Assembly: GCF_021287135.1 (NCBI RefSeq)
Contig: NZ_JAJTBB010000004.1
Coordinates: 1-62,630, forward strand
DNA length: 62,630 bases
Direction: 5' to 3'
DNA from: Acidovorax sp.
GTDB lineage: Bacteria; Pseudomonadota; Gammaproteobacteria; Burkholderiales; Burkholderiaceae_C
Shown: piece by piece, positions 51,157 to 62,069 of the stretch
How positions within the stretch are numbered: position 1 is the stretch's first letter
Layout: the number at the start of each line of letters is the position of its first letter
Translations under genes and position numbers: made by a program
Notes under the pieces: model-generated
Seen by the model: the letters and a program-made list of their open reading frames with translations, nothing else
Databases searched by the model: none
Told to the model about the DNA's origin: nothing

Positions 51157-53262
51157 ATGAAGCCGCCGGCTCCCCCCGAGTCGCAGCACGACGCGCCAGC
51201 CTGGTTTGTGCCCGGCGCCTTGGTCGGGCGCCTGGTGCTGGTGGCCGTGCTGGCGGTGGGCCTGTCGGGGGGCATCTCGGCATGGCTGGTGACGCGTGCG
51301 TCCGGGCAGGAAGCCCTGCGGCGCGTGGTGAGCCAGCAAACCGACGAAGTGGAAGTGGTGGCCCGCCTGCTGGCCAGCAAGATCGAGCAAAGCCAGAAGG
51401 TGCTGCGCACCGTGGCGGCAGGCATCACGCCCGAGCTGCTGGAGACTCCGTCGGAGCTGGAGCACCAGTTGCAGCAGGGCCAGCCTGCGGTGCAGTTCTT
51501 CGATGCGATGCAGGTGGCACGGGGCGATGGCGAGCTGCGGCTGAACCTGCGCGCCGGCCGCCCGGACAAGGCCTCCAACCTGGACCCGGCCGAGCGCGAC
51601 GCGCTGCGCCGCACGCTGATTGACGGCAAACCCCTGGTGTCGGAGCTGATCGCTGGGCGCACCAGCGAGGCGCGGGTGATGTTCACGATGCCGTTGCACC
51701 GCGAGGACGGCTCGGTACTGGGGGCCGTGGCGGGCGCGCTGCGGCTGCAGTCCCAGGGGCTGCTGCCGCAGTCCATGGTGCTGCCGGTGCGCGATGATTC
51801 CCGGCTGATCGTCTTCACGCGGGACGGCACCATCCTCTCGCACTCCGATCCGGCGCGCATTCTGGGCAAGGTCTCTGACGAGGTGGGCCTGGGCTCCGTG
51901 TACGCCCGCTGGTTGGCCCAGGCACAGCCCGTCGTGGGGCGGGGGATGACGCAGGTGGAGGCCCAGCACATCGTCAGCATGGCGGGCATGCCGCTGCCGC
52001 AGTGGATCGTGGCCCGGGTCACGCCGTCGCAGGCCCTGCTGGCGCCGCTGCGCGGGGCGCAGCGCGACGCCTGGTGGCTGGCGGCCGCCGGCATGGCGCT
52101 GTGCATGCTGCTCGCGGCAGGGCTCATGGCCTGGATGGCGCAGCCGCTGGCGCATCTGACCCACAGCGCCCGCCAGATGCTGCGCCGCGGTCCGCGCACC
52201 GCTCCCGCGCAGTTGGTCGAATGGCCGCGTGCGGGGGGCGAGGTGGGCGAGCTGGTCCGGGCGTTCCAGGGCCTGGCGCGGCAGGGCAGCGTGCAGGAGC
52301 AGCACCAGGCCACGCTCGACGGGCAGTTCCGGGCCGTGATGGACCATGCCTCCGTGGGCATCGTGATCTCGCGCGGCGGCGTGTTGGAGGCGGTGAACCG
52401 CCAAGCCTGCCAGATGCTGGGCTACGCCGAAGGCGAGTTGTACAGCCGCCCCGCGCGCATCCTCTACGCGAATGACGCAGAGCATGTGCGCATGGGCGAA
52501 CGGGTACAGGCCGAGTTCGCGGCACATGGGGCGTTTGACGGAGACGTCTGTTTCACCCGCAAGGACGGCTCGCCGGTCTGGGCCCGCGTGCAGGGACGCA
52601 GCGTGCGGCCCCACGAAGCGGGTGGCGGGACCGTGTGGATTCTGGAGGACATCACCGCAGCCCGCGAGGCACAACTGGAGCGGGAATGGGAGCGCACCCA
52701 CGATGCGCTGACGCACCTGCACAACCGCACCGCCTTTGACCAGCGGCTGGGCCAGCTGCTGGCCGAGCGCTCCGCCCGGCCGCGTTCCCCGGAGGCCGAG
52801 GGCGGCGAGGCACCGGGAGACGGTGTGGTGCTGTTTCTGGACCTGGACCATTTCACCGTGGTCAATGACATTGCCGGCCACGACGCGGGCGACGACGTGT
52901 TGCGCCACGTGGCCCGCCTGCTGGAGTCGCAGGTGCGCCAGATCGGCTGGGCAGCGCGCCTGGGGGGCGATGAATTCGCGGTCGTGCTGCCCGGCTGCGC
53001 ACTGGCGCGCGGGCTGGCGGTGGCGGAGCAGCTGCGTGCGTCGGTGCAGGCCTGGGAGCCTTCGTACCAGGGCCGCAGCTTCACGCTGGGGGTGAGCATC
53101 GGCCTGGTGGTGCTGGACACCAGCCTGCACGATGTGCCCTCGGTACTGTATGCCGCGGACATGGCGTGCTACGACGCCAAGCGGGCGGGGCGCAACCGGG
53201 TGGAAACGCGGTACGCGAGCCAGGCGGTGGTGTCCGGGCGGATGGCGCTCGGGCCGGCGTAG
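51157..53262 (+). CDS. membrane sensor diguanylate cyclase (Cache - HAMP - PAS - GGDEF)
   Basis: A 701-residue sensor. Two membrane segments (about 20-42 and 305-325) flank a periplasmic Cache-like domain; a HAMP-like linker, a PAS domain (MDHASVGIVISRGGVLEAVN) and a C-terminal GGDEF domain follow. The active site reads RLGGDEFAVV and is intact; the inhibitory RxxD site five residues upstream is RQIG, so product inhibition may be absent. Start at the ATG of MKPPAPP with GCGGAG before it; TTG and GTG codons lie upstream in frame. Convergent with xdhB. Confidence 0.86.
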   Translation: MKPPAPPESQHDAPAWFVPGALVGRLVLVAVLAVGLSGGISAWLVTRASGQEALRRVVSQQTDEVEVVARLLASKIEQSQKVLRTVAAGITPELLETPSELEHQLQQGQPAVQFFDAMQVARGDGELRLNLRAGRPDKASNLDPAERDALRRTLIDGKPLVSELIAGRTSEARVMFTMPLHREDGSVLGAVAGALRLQSQGLLPQSMVLPVRDDSRLIVFTRDGTILSHSDPARILGKVSDEVGLGSVYARWLAQAQPVVGRGMTQVEAQHIVSMAGMPLPQWIVARVTPSQALLAPLRGAQRDAWWLAAAGMALCMLLAAGLMAWMAQPLAHLTHSARQMLRRGPRTAPAQLVEWPRAGGEVGELVRAFQGLARQGSVQEQHQATLDGQFRAVMDHASVGIVISRGGVLEAVNRQACQMLGYAEGELYSRPARILYANDAEHVRMGERVQAEFAAHGAFDGDVCFTRKDGSPVWARVQGRSVRPHEAGGGTVWILEDITAAREAQLEREWERTHDALTHLHNRTAFDQRLGQLLAERSARPRSPEAEGGEAPGDGVVLFLDLDHFTVVNDIAGHDAGDDVLRHVARLLESQVRQIGWAARLGGDEFAVVLPGCALARGLAVAEQLRASVQAWEPSYQGRSFTLGVSIGLVVLDTSLHDVPSVLYAADMACYDAKRAGRNRVETRYASQAVVSGRMALGPA

Positions 53263-53293
53263 GTCCCCCAGCCAGCGCCGGTGCGAAACGGGC

Positions 53294-55716
53294 CTACAGC
53301 CCGCCCAGCGCCCGCAGCACGTTCTCCGCCGTGGCCGGCGCGGTCAGCGCCACGGGGTCGGTGGATGCCCCCGGTGCGCCGGGGCGCCGCCCGGCCGCCA
53401 CGGCATTGCGCAACGCCTCGTACACGCTGATGGCCAGCATGAACGGCGGCTCGCCCACGGCCTTGCTGCCGCCCACGTTGTCCTCGCGGTTGGCTTCGGG
53501 CCACAGCGCCACCTGGAAGTGCGCGGGGATGTCGCCCGTGGCCGGGATCTTGTAGGTGCTGGGCGCGTGGGTGGCCAGCACGCCCTGGTCGTTCCACACC
53601 AGCTGTTCGGTGGTGAGCCAGCCCATGCCCTGCACGAAGCCGCCCTCGATCTGGCCGATGTCGATGGCCGGGTTGATGCTGTGGCCCACGTCGTGCAGGA
53701 TGTCCACGCGCACCACGCGGCTCTCGCCGGTCAGTGTGTCGATGACCACCTCGGAGCACGCCGCGCCGTAGCTGAAGTAGTAGAACGGGCGGCCCGTGAG
53801 CGTGGTCTTGTCGTAGTGGATCTTGGGCGTGCGGTAGAAGCCGTCGCTCCACAGCTGGATGCGGTTGGCGTATGCCTCTTTCACCACATCGTCAAAGGAG
53901 CGTACGGTCTTGGGCGAGATCACCTGCCCGCCTTCGAAGCGGATGGCGCCTGCGCCACAGCCGTCCAGCCCGCAGACGAAGGACGCCAGGTTGTCGCGCA
54001 CGTTGCGTGCGGCGAACTGGGCCGCGCGGCCGTTCAGGTCGGTGCCGCTGCTGGCGGCAGTGGCGCTGGCGTTGGGTACCTTGCTGGTGTCGCTGGCGGT
54101 GACCAGCACGCGGTGCAGGGGCACGCCCAGTTCGTCGGCCACGATCTGCGCCACCTTGGTGTGCAGGCCCTGGCCCATTTCGGTGCCGCCGTGGTTCACC
54201 TGCACGCTGCCGTCGGTGTACACATGCACCAGCGCGCCGGCCTGGTTGAACAGCGTGGCCGTGAAGCTGATGCCGAACTTGACCGGCGTGATGGCCAGGC
54301 CGCGCTTGAGCACCGGCTGCTGCGCGTTCCAGGCGGCAATCTCGGCCTGGCGGCGGCGGTAGTCGGCATTGCGCTCCAGCTGGGGCAGCAGTTCGTGCAG
54401 GATGTTGTCCTCCACGGTCATCTGGTAGTGCGTCACGTTGCGGCCGTCGGCAGCGTCCTTGCCGTACAGGTTGGCCAGGCGCACGTCCTGCGCGTCGCGG
54501 CCCAGCGCGCGGGCGATGTCGCCCAGAATGGCCTCGATCACGATCACGCCCTGCGGCCCGCCAAAGCCGCGGAAGGCCGTGTGGCTCTGTGTGTTCGTCT
54601 TGCAGCGGTACGAGGCAATCTCCACATCGCTCAGGTAATAGGCGTTGTCGGCGTGGAACACGGCGCGGTCGGCCACGGGGCCTGAGAGGTCCGCACTGAA
54701 ACCGCAGTTCGCCGCCATCTGCAGTTTCAGGCCCGTGATGCGGCCGGTGTCGTCAAAGCCCACGTCATACTCGTAGGCGAAGGGGTGGCGCTTGCCGGTG
54801 ACCATGAAGTCCTCGTCCCGGTCCAGCCGCAGCTTGACGGGGCGGCCCAGCTTGTTCGCCGCCACGGCGGCCCACACGGCCATATGGCCAGCCTGCGTCT
54901 CCTTGCCGCCAAAGCCGCCGCCCATGCGGCGGCATTCGACCTTGACGGCGTGGTTGTCGATGCCCAACGCGTGGGCCACCCAGTGCTGCACCTCGCCGGG
55001 GTGCTGGGTGCTGGAGTAGATCCACCACTGCTTTTGCTCCAGCGGCAGGGCGTAGGCGATCTGGCCTTCGAGGTAGAAGTGCTCCTGCCCGCCGACCTCG
55101 AATGCGCCCTGCAGGCGGTGGGCCGACTGCGCGAGGCCCTGCGCGGCATCGCCCCGGCGCACGAACACGGGCGGCAGCACATAGCTTTGCGCCTTGAGCG
55201 CGTCATGCACCGACAGCACGGCGGGCAGGGGGGTGATGTCGAGCTTTACCGTGCGTGCGGCGCGGCGTGCCTGCATCACCGAGTCGGCCACCACCAGGCC
55301 GATGACCTGGCCGATGTGCTGCACGGTGCTGTGTGCAAACACGGGTTCGTCGTGCGCGAAGGCGGCCAGGGTCTTGTCCCCCGGCACGTCCTGCGCCAGC
55401 ACCACGCTGCGCACGCCGGGCAGCGCCAGGGCGGCTGAGGCATCCACGCCGTTCAGCGTGCCGTGCGCCACGGTGGAGAGGATGGGCGCGGCGTACAGCG
55501 TGCCCTTCACCTCGGGCAGGTCGTCGATGTAGTGGGCGCTGCCGGCCACCTGGGCCCGCGCGCTTTCGTGGAAGTGCGACTGGCCCATGGCGCGCAGCGC
55601 GGCGGGGGCGCTGGCTTGGGGCGGTGCGACAGGATCGGCGGCGTGGGCGTCGGCGCGCGCGGCGACCGGGTCGTCCACGGCGTCGCGGCTCAGGGGCAGG
55701 GAGGAATCACGCAGGT

Positions 55717-55720
<4 letters not shown>
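53294..55720 (-). CDS. xdhB: xanthine dehydrogenase molybdopterin subunit XdhB
   Basis: An 808-residue molybdoenzyme subunit converting hypoxanthine and xanthine to urate. Motifs: HFYLEGQIAYALP, GGGFGGKETQAGHMA, TAFRGFGGPQGV, GTEMGQGLHTKV and the catalytic Glu region KAVGEPPFMLAI. Length fits the large subunit of two-subunit bacterial XDH. The ATG overlaps the stop codon of xdhA (ATGA). XdhC at 43 kb would mature it. Confidence 0.93.
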
Positions 55721-57273
<1,553 letters not shown>

Positions 57274-57338
57274 GACTGGGCCACTCGTCGTTTGTGAGGT
57301 CGTTTCGCCAGAGGGTAGAGCGCCACAGCGCAGCCGGC

Positions 57339-57354
57339 ATAACCGCAAGCTTAT
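57339..57354. promoter_or_regulatory. LysR-type box between xdhA and lysR
   Basis: ATAA-CCGCAAGC-TTAT, an interrupted palindrome with the T-N11-A form of LysR boxes, 66 bases before xdhA and 22 before the LysR gene. It probably serves both activation of xdhAB and autorepression. Confidence 0.65.
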
Positions 57355-57375
57355 GGCACCCATGCCCCCACCGCT

Positions 57376-58308
57376 ATGAGAGACCACGCGCTTTTCGACA
57401 AGATAGACCTCCATCTCATCAGGGTCTTGCACACCGTGCTCACAGAACGCAGCGTATCGAGGGCCGCCGTCCGGCTGGGCATGCACCAGCCTGCGGTGTC
57501 GGCCGCGCTGAAAAGGCTGCGCGACCTGGCGGGCGATCCGCTGCTGGTGCGCTCGGGCGCGGCCATGATGCCCACCGACGCGGCCCTGCGCATGGTGGAG
57601 CCTGCGGCCGACATCCTGCGCGCGGCCGAAGCGCTGTTCTCGGATGCGCGCGGCTTCGACCCACGCACGGCCACGCGCACCTTCCGGGTGGCGGCCAGCG
57701 ATTACCTGGACCCGCTCTTCCTGCCCCAGCTGGTCGCCCGCATCAAGGCGCAGGCGCCGCTGTGTTCCATCGAGATCCTGCCGCTGTCGGCCGACGCGCA
57801 CTACCACGCCCACCTGGCGCAGGGCGATGTGGACGTGGTGATCGGCAACTGGCCGCAGCCGCCCGACGACCTGCACATGGGCCGCCTGTTTGGCGACGAG
57901 GTGGTGTGCCTGGTCGGCAAGGACCACCCGGCCGTGCGCCGCGGCTGGGACGTGGAAAGCTGGCTGGCCGCGGAGCACATTGCCCCCACCCCCACCCACC
58001 CGGGCGCGCGGGGCGTGATCGACGCGCACCTGGACAGCCTGGGCATGCAGCGCCACATCACGGCGCGGTGCGCGCATTTCAGCCTCATCCCCAGCATCGT
58101 GGCATCGAGCTTGCTTGTGCTGACCACGGGCCGCCAGTACTGCGAGCGGTACCTGGCGCAGCTGCCGGTGGCCATCCTGCCGTGCCCCGTGCCGTTTCCG
58201 CGGTTGATGTACTACCAGCTGTGGCATGCGCGCACCCACCACTCAGCGGCGGGCGCCTGGCTGCGCGACGGGGTGAAATCCGTGGCGGCATCGCTACGAA
58301 AAGAATAG
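57376..58308 (+). CDS. LysR-family regulator of xdh genes
   Basis: A 310-residue LTTR: N-terminal helix-turn-helix SVSRAAVRLGMHQPAVSAALKRL and a periplasmic-binding-protein-like effector domain (FRVAASDYLDPLFLPQLV, DVDVVIGNWPQPPDDLHMG). The divergent placement beside xdhA and the palindrome in between suggest that it activates xdhAB, with a purine as the likely effector. The final codons and TAG stop are in a family-1 repeat. Confidence 0.85.
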   Translation: MRDHALFDKIDLHLIRVLHTVLTERSVSRAAVRLGMHQPAVSAALKRLRDLAGDPLLVRSGAAMMPTDAALRMVEPAADILRAAEALFSDARGFDPRTATRTFRVAASDYLDPLFLPQLVARIKAQAPLCSIEILPLSADAHYHAHLAQGDVDVVIGNWPQPPDDLHMGRLFGDEVVCLVGKDHPAVRRGWDVESWLAAEHIAPTPTHPGARGVIDAHLDSLGMQRHITARCAHFSLIPSIVASSLLVLTTGRQYCERYLAQLPVAILPCPVPFPRLMYYQLWHARTHHSAAGAWLRDGVKSVAASLRKE

Positions 58309-58364
58309 CTACCAACGACCATAGAGCAAGCGCGAACAGGTGTTTTCATTCATATAACAAGCGC
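58293..58364 (+). repeat. dispersed repeat family 1, copy H (diverged)
   Basis: GAATAGCTACC, GAGCAAGCGCG, then a T-rich tail TTTTCATTCATATAAC. The TAG of AATAGCT is the stop codon of the LysR gene. The repeat ends about 25 bases before the ABC ATPase start. Confidence 0.55.
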
Positions 58365-58387
58365 ACAAACTGAGAGACAATCACCGC

Positions 58388-59974
58388 ATGAGTTCACCTC
58401 CAACCTCTCCCGTTCCGGGCGCGGCACCACCCCGGCTGCAGCTGGCGGGCATCACCAAGCGCTACCCAGCCGTGGTGGCCAACAGCGGCGTGTCGCTCAC
58501 GGTGCAGCCGGGCGAGATCCACGCCGTGCTGGGCGAAAACGGCGCGGGCAAGTCCACGCTGATGAAGATCATCTACGGCTCGGTCAAGCCTGACGAGGGC
58601 AGCGTGCACTTCAACGGCCAGCCCGTGCAGGTGCGCAATCCGCAGGAGGCGCGGGCCCTGGGCATTGCCATGGTGTTCCAGCACTTCAGCCTGTTCGACA
58701 CCCTCACGGTGGCCGAGAACGTGTGGCTGGGCCTGGACAAGAGCCTGCAACTGGCCGAGGTCACCCAGCGCATCACCGCCAAGGCGGCGGAATACGGCCT
58801 GGACATCGACCCGCTGCGCCCGGTGCACACCCTGTCGGTGGGCGAGATGCAGCGGGTGGAAATCATCCGCGCGTTGCTCACCAACCCCAAGCTGCTGATC
58901 CTGGACGAGCCGACCTCGGTGCTCACGCCCCAGGCAGTGGAAAAGCTCTTCGTGGTGCTGCGCCAGCTGGCCAGCGAGGGCTGCAGCATCCTCTACATCA
59001 GCCACAAGCTGCACGAAATCCGCGCGCTGTGCACCGCCTGCACCGTGATGCGCGGTGGCAAGGTCACCGGCGTGTGCGACCCGCGCGAAGAATCCAACGC
59101 CTCGCTCTCGCGCCTGATGATCGGCGCCGAGCCGCCAGCCCTCACGCACCGTGCCGTGCAGACGGGCGCCACCGTGCTGCGCGTGCAGGGGCTGTCGCTG
59201 CCGCGTGCCGACCAGTTCGGGGTGGATCTGATCGACGTGGAGTTCGAGGTCAAGGCCGGCGAAGTGGTCGGCATCGCCGGCGTCTCGGGCAACGGCCAAA
59301 AGGAACTGCTCTACGCCCTGTCGGGCGAAGACCCGCGGGCTGATGCGGCCAGTATCCAGGTGGCCGGGCAGAACGCCGGCCGCATGGGGCCCGGCCAGCG
59401 GCGCGCGCTGGGCCTGCATTTCGTGCCCGAAGAGCGCCTGGGCCGGGGCGCCGTGCCCACCATGGGCCTGGCGCACAACCTGCTGCTCACGCGCACCAAC
59501 GCGCTGGGCGGCGGCGGGTGGATCCAGGTGGGCGCGCTGCAAAAGCATGCCGAGGACATCATCCGCCGCTTCAATGTGAAGGCCGGCGGCCCCAACGCAG
59601 CGGCCAAGTCGCTGTCGGGCGGCAACCTGCAGAAGTTCATCGTGGGGCGCGAGATCGACGCCAACCCCAAGTTGCTCATCGTCTCCCAGCCCACCTGGGG
59701 TGTGGACGTGGGGGCGGCCGCGCAGATCCGCGGCGAGATCCTGGCGCTGCGCGACGCGGGCTGCGCCGTCCTGGTGGTCAGTGAGGAGCTGGACGAATTG
59801 TTTGAAATCTGCGACCGGCTGCACGTGGTGGCCAAGGGCCACCTGTCGCCCTCCGTGCCGCGTGCCGACGCCACGGTGGAGCGCATTGGCGAATGGATGA
59901 GCGGCCTGTGGCATGCCGATGTGCAGGCCCATCTGGCCCAGGCCCAGCAGCGGGAGGTGCCGCACCATGCTTAA
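58388..59974 (+). CDS. BmpA-type nucleoside ABC transporter, double ATPase subunit
   Basis: A 528-residue protein with two fused ABC domains, like NupA/YufO and the RbsA type. Domain 1 is complete: GENGAGKST, VFQHFSLFDTLTV, LSVGEMQRVEI, LLILDEPTSVLTP. Domain 2 is degenerate as usual for this family: SGNGQKE instead of Walker A, LSGGNLQKFIVGRE, and LLIVSQPTWGVD. It drives uptake of purine nucleosides or bases by the two permeases that follow. Overlaps permease 1 by 8 bp. Confidence 0.9.
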   Translation: MSSPPTSPVPGAAPPRLQLAGITKRYPAVVANSGVSLTVQPGEIHAVLGENGAGKSTLMKIIYGSVKPDEGSVHFNGQPVQVRNPQEARALGIAMVFQHFSLFDTLTVAENVWLGLDKSLQLAEVTQRITAKAAEYGLDIDPLRPVHTLSVGEMQRVEIIRALLTNPKLLILDEPTSVLTPQAVEKLFVVLRQLASEGCSILYISHKLHEIRALCTACTVMRGGKVTGVCDPREESNASLSRLMIGAEPPALTHRAVQTGATVLRVQGLSLPRADQFGVDLIDVEFEVKAGEVVGIAGVSGNGQKELLYALSGEDPRADAASIQVAGQNAGRMGPGQRRALGLHFVPEERLGRGAVPTMGLAHNLLLTRTNALGGGGWIQVGALQKHAEDIIRRFNVKAGGPNAAAKSLSGGNLQKFIVGREIDANPKLLIVSQPTWGVDVGAAAQIRGEILALRDAGCAVLVVSEELDELFEICDRLHVVAKGHLSPSVPRADATVERIGEWMSGLWHADVQAHLAQAQQREVPHHA

Positions 59975-61040
59975 GCTGGAACCCCGTCCGCAAGCGTCCA
60001 GGCTCTGGACCTATGGCTCGCCCTTGCTGGCGTTGACCGTCACCGTGCTGATCGGCATTGCCCTGTTTGCGGCGCTGGGCAAGGACCCGGTGCGCGGGCT
60101 GCAGGTGTTCTTCTGGGAGCCCGTGAAGTCGCAGTACGCCATCGGCGAACTCATGGTCAAGGCCACGCCGCTGCTGCTGATCGCGCTCGGGCTGGCCGTG
60201 TGCTTTCGCTCCAACGTGTGGAACATCGGCGCTGAAGGGCAGTTCGTCATGGGCGCCGTGGCGGCGGGCGGCGTGGCGCTGCTGGCCGACAAGACCACCG
60301 GCCCCTGGATCGTGCCGGCCATTTTGCTGGCCGGCGTGCTGGGCGGCATGGTATGGGCCGGGCTCACGGCCTTGCTGCGCGACAAGTTCAACGCCAGCGA
60401 AATCCTGGTGAGCCTGATGCTGGTCTACGTGGCCACGCTGGTGCTGGGCTACCTGGTGTATGGCCCGTGGAAGGACCCCATGGGATACAACTTCCCGCAG
60501 ACCCAGATGTTCGAGAAGGTCACGCAGATCCCGCGCCTGATGCAGGGCTCGCGTGTGTCCATCGGCCTGCTGCTGGCGCTGGCCGGGGCGGCGGCGCTGT
60601 GGGTGTTCTTGTTTCGCACCCGTGCGGGCTTTGCCCAGCAGGTGGGCGGGCTGGCACCCGCTGCGGCGCGCTACGCAGGCTTTTCATCCCGCCGGGCGTT
60701 GTGGACGGCGCTGCTGATCTCGGGCGGCGCGGCGGGCCTCGCGGGGGCGTTGGAGGTGGCCGGGCCCATCGGCCAGCTCACGCCCTACGTGCCGGCGGGC
60801 TACGGCTTTGCGGCCATCATCGTGGCCTTTGTGGGGCGCCTGCACCCCGTGGGCATGATCCTCTCGGCCCTGCTGATGAGCATGTTCTATATCGGCGGCG
60901 AGCTGGCGCAATCGCGCCTGGGCTTGCCCAAGTCGCTCACCGGCGTGTTCCAGGGCCTGCTGCTGTTCACGCTGCTGGCCTGCGACACCCTGATCGCCTA
61001 CCGCATCCGCTGGGTGGGCTCGCGCAAAGGACTGGCCTGA
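59967..61040 (+). CDS. BmpA-type nucleoside ABC transporter permease 1
   Basis: A 357-residue BPD_transp_2 permease (NupB/YufP-like). About eight to nine helices; family motifs FRSNVWNIGAEGQFVMGA and the coupling region GFSSRRALWTALLISGGAAGLAGA. A ribosome site (GGGAGG) lies in the end of the ATPase gene. Its TGA stop shares an A with the ATG of permease 2 (TGATG). Confidence 0.9.
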   Translation: MLKLEPRPQASRLWTYGSPLLALTVTVLIGIALFAALGKDPVRGLQVFFWEPVKSQYAIGELMVKATPLLLIALGLAVCFRSNVWNIGAEGQFVMGAVAAGGVALLADKTTGPWIVPAILLAGVLGGMVWAGLTALLRDKFNASEILVSLMLVYVATLVLGYLVYGPWKDPMGYNFPQTQMFEKVTQIPRLMQGSRVSIGLLLALAGAAALWVFLFRTRAGFAQQVGGLAPAAARYAGFSSRRALWTALLISGGAAGLAGALEVAGPIGQLTPYVPAGYGFAAIIVAFVGRLHPVGMILSALLMSMFYIGGELAQSRLGLPKSLTGVFQGLLLFTLLACDTLIAYRIRWVGSRKGLA

Positions 61041-61960
61041 TGGAATCGTACGCACTTCTTATCGGCGCCACGCTGAGCGCGGGCACCGTGCTGGCCATCG
61101 CGGCCCTGGGCCTGCTCATCAACGAGAAGGCCGGCATCGTCAATCTGGGGGCCGAGGGCATGATGCTGTGCGCCGCCATTGCGGGCTTTGCCACCGTGGT
61201 GCACACGGGCAACACCTGGCTGGGCTTTGCCGCCGGCATGGCCGCGGGCGCCTTGCTGGCAGCCCTCTTCGGCGTGCTGGTGATCTGGCTCAACACCAAC
61301 CAGTACGCCACGGGGCTGGCGCTGTCGCTGTTCGGCGTGGGGTTCTCCGCCTTTGCCGGCATCAGCTATGTGCAGGCCAAGCTGCCCGAGACCCCCAAGT
61401 ACGCCATTCCCGGGCTGGCCGACCTGCCGCTCGTGGGCCCGGCGCTGTTCCAGCAGCACCCCTTGGTGTACATCACCATGGCGCTGGCGGCCGCGCTGAT
61501 CTGGTTTCTCTACCGCTCGCGGGCCGGGCTGGTGCTGCGCTCGGTGGGCGAGTCGCCCGAGTCGGCCCACGCCCTGGGCTACCCCGTGCGCCGCATCCGG
61601 CTGGCCGCGGTGGTGGTGGGCGGCGCGCTGTGCGGGCTGGCGGGCGCCTACATCTCCACCGTGTACACGCCCCTGTGGGTGGAGGGCATGGTGGCCGGGC
61701 GCGGCTGGATCGCGCTGGCCCTCACCACATTTGCCACCTGGCGGCCGGCACGGGTGTTGCTTGGGGCTTATCTGTTCGGCGGCGTGACCATGCTGCAGTT
61801 CCATCTGCAGGCCACGGGCGTGCAGGTGGCCAGCCAATTGCTGAGCATGCTGCCGTATGTGGCGACCATCGTGGTGCTGGCGCTGATCTCGCGCAATCCG
61901 GCGTGGATCCGCATCAACATGCCGGCGTCGCTGGGCAAGCCGTTCTACCCCGGGTCGTAA
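61040..61960 (+). CDS. BmpA-type nucleoside ABC transporter permease 2
   Basis: A 306-residue BPD_transp_2 permease (NupC/YufQ-like) with about eight helices; motifs INEKAGIVNLGAEGMML and VGESPESAHALGYPVRRIR. It forms a heterodimer with permease 1. The gene overlaps its predecessor by one base and is followed by a spacer with a RutR-box-like site before the binding-protein gene. Confidence 0.9.
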   Translation: MESYALLIGATLSAGTVLAIAALGLLINEKAGIVNLGAEGMMLCAAIAGFATVVHTGNTWLGFAAGMAAGALLAALFGVLVIWLNTNQYATGLALSLFGVGFSAFAGISYVQAKLPETPKYAIPGLADLPLVGPALFQQHPLVYITMALAAALIWFLYRSRAGLVLRSVGESPESAHALGYPVRRIRLAAVVVGGALCGLAGAYISTVYTPLWVEGMVAGRGWIALALTTFATWRPARVLLGAYLFGGVTMLQFHLQATGVQVASQLLSMLPYVATIVVLALISRNPAWIRINMPASLGKPFYPGS

Positions 61961-61985
61961 GGCGGATCGTTCGTCCAAATCCGGT

Positions 61986-62003
61986 GTTTACCAGTTGGTC
62001 AAT
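61986..62003. promoter_or_regulatory. RutR-box-like site before BmpA-type binding protein
   Basis: TTTACCA-GT-TGGTCAA matches the RutR core TTGACCA-nn-TGGTCAA at 13 of 14 positions, with the correct spacing. It lies 67 bases before the binding-protein start codon. The RutR-like TetR at 18277 is the candidate regulator. Confidence 0.65.
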
Positions 62004-62069
62004 CGCCCCATAATTGCTGTTTCGTTCCCTCAACCTTTGCAAGTCTTACTTTTCGACAAGGAAACTGAC

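Noticed and set aside
58394-59968. 524-residue minus-strand open frame
   Set aside because: It is exactly antisense to the ABC ATPase gene, whose motifs are complete; the His/Gln/Arg-rich translation is a codon-phase artefact of high GC.
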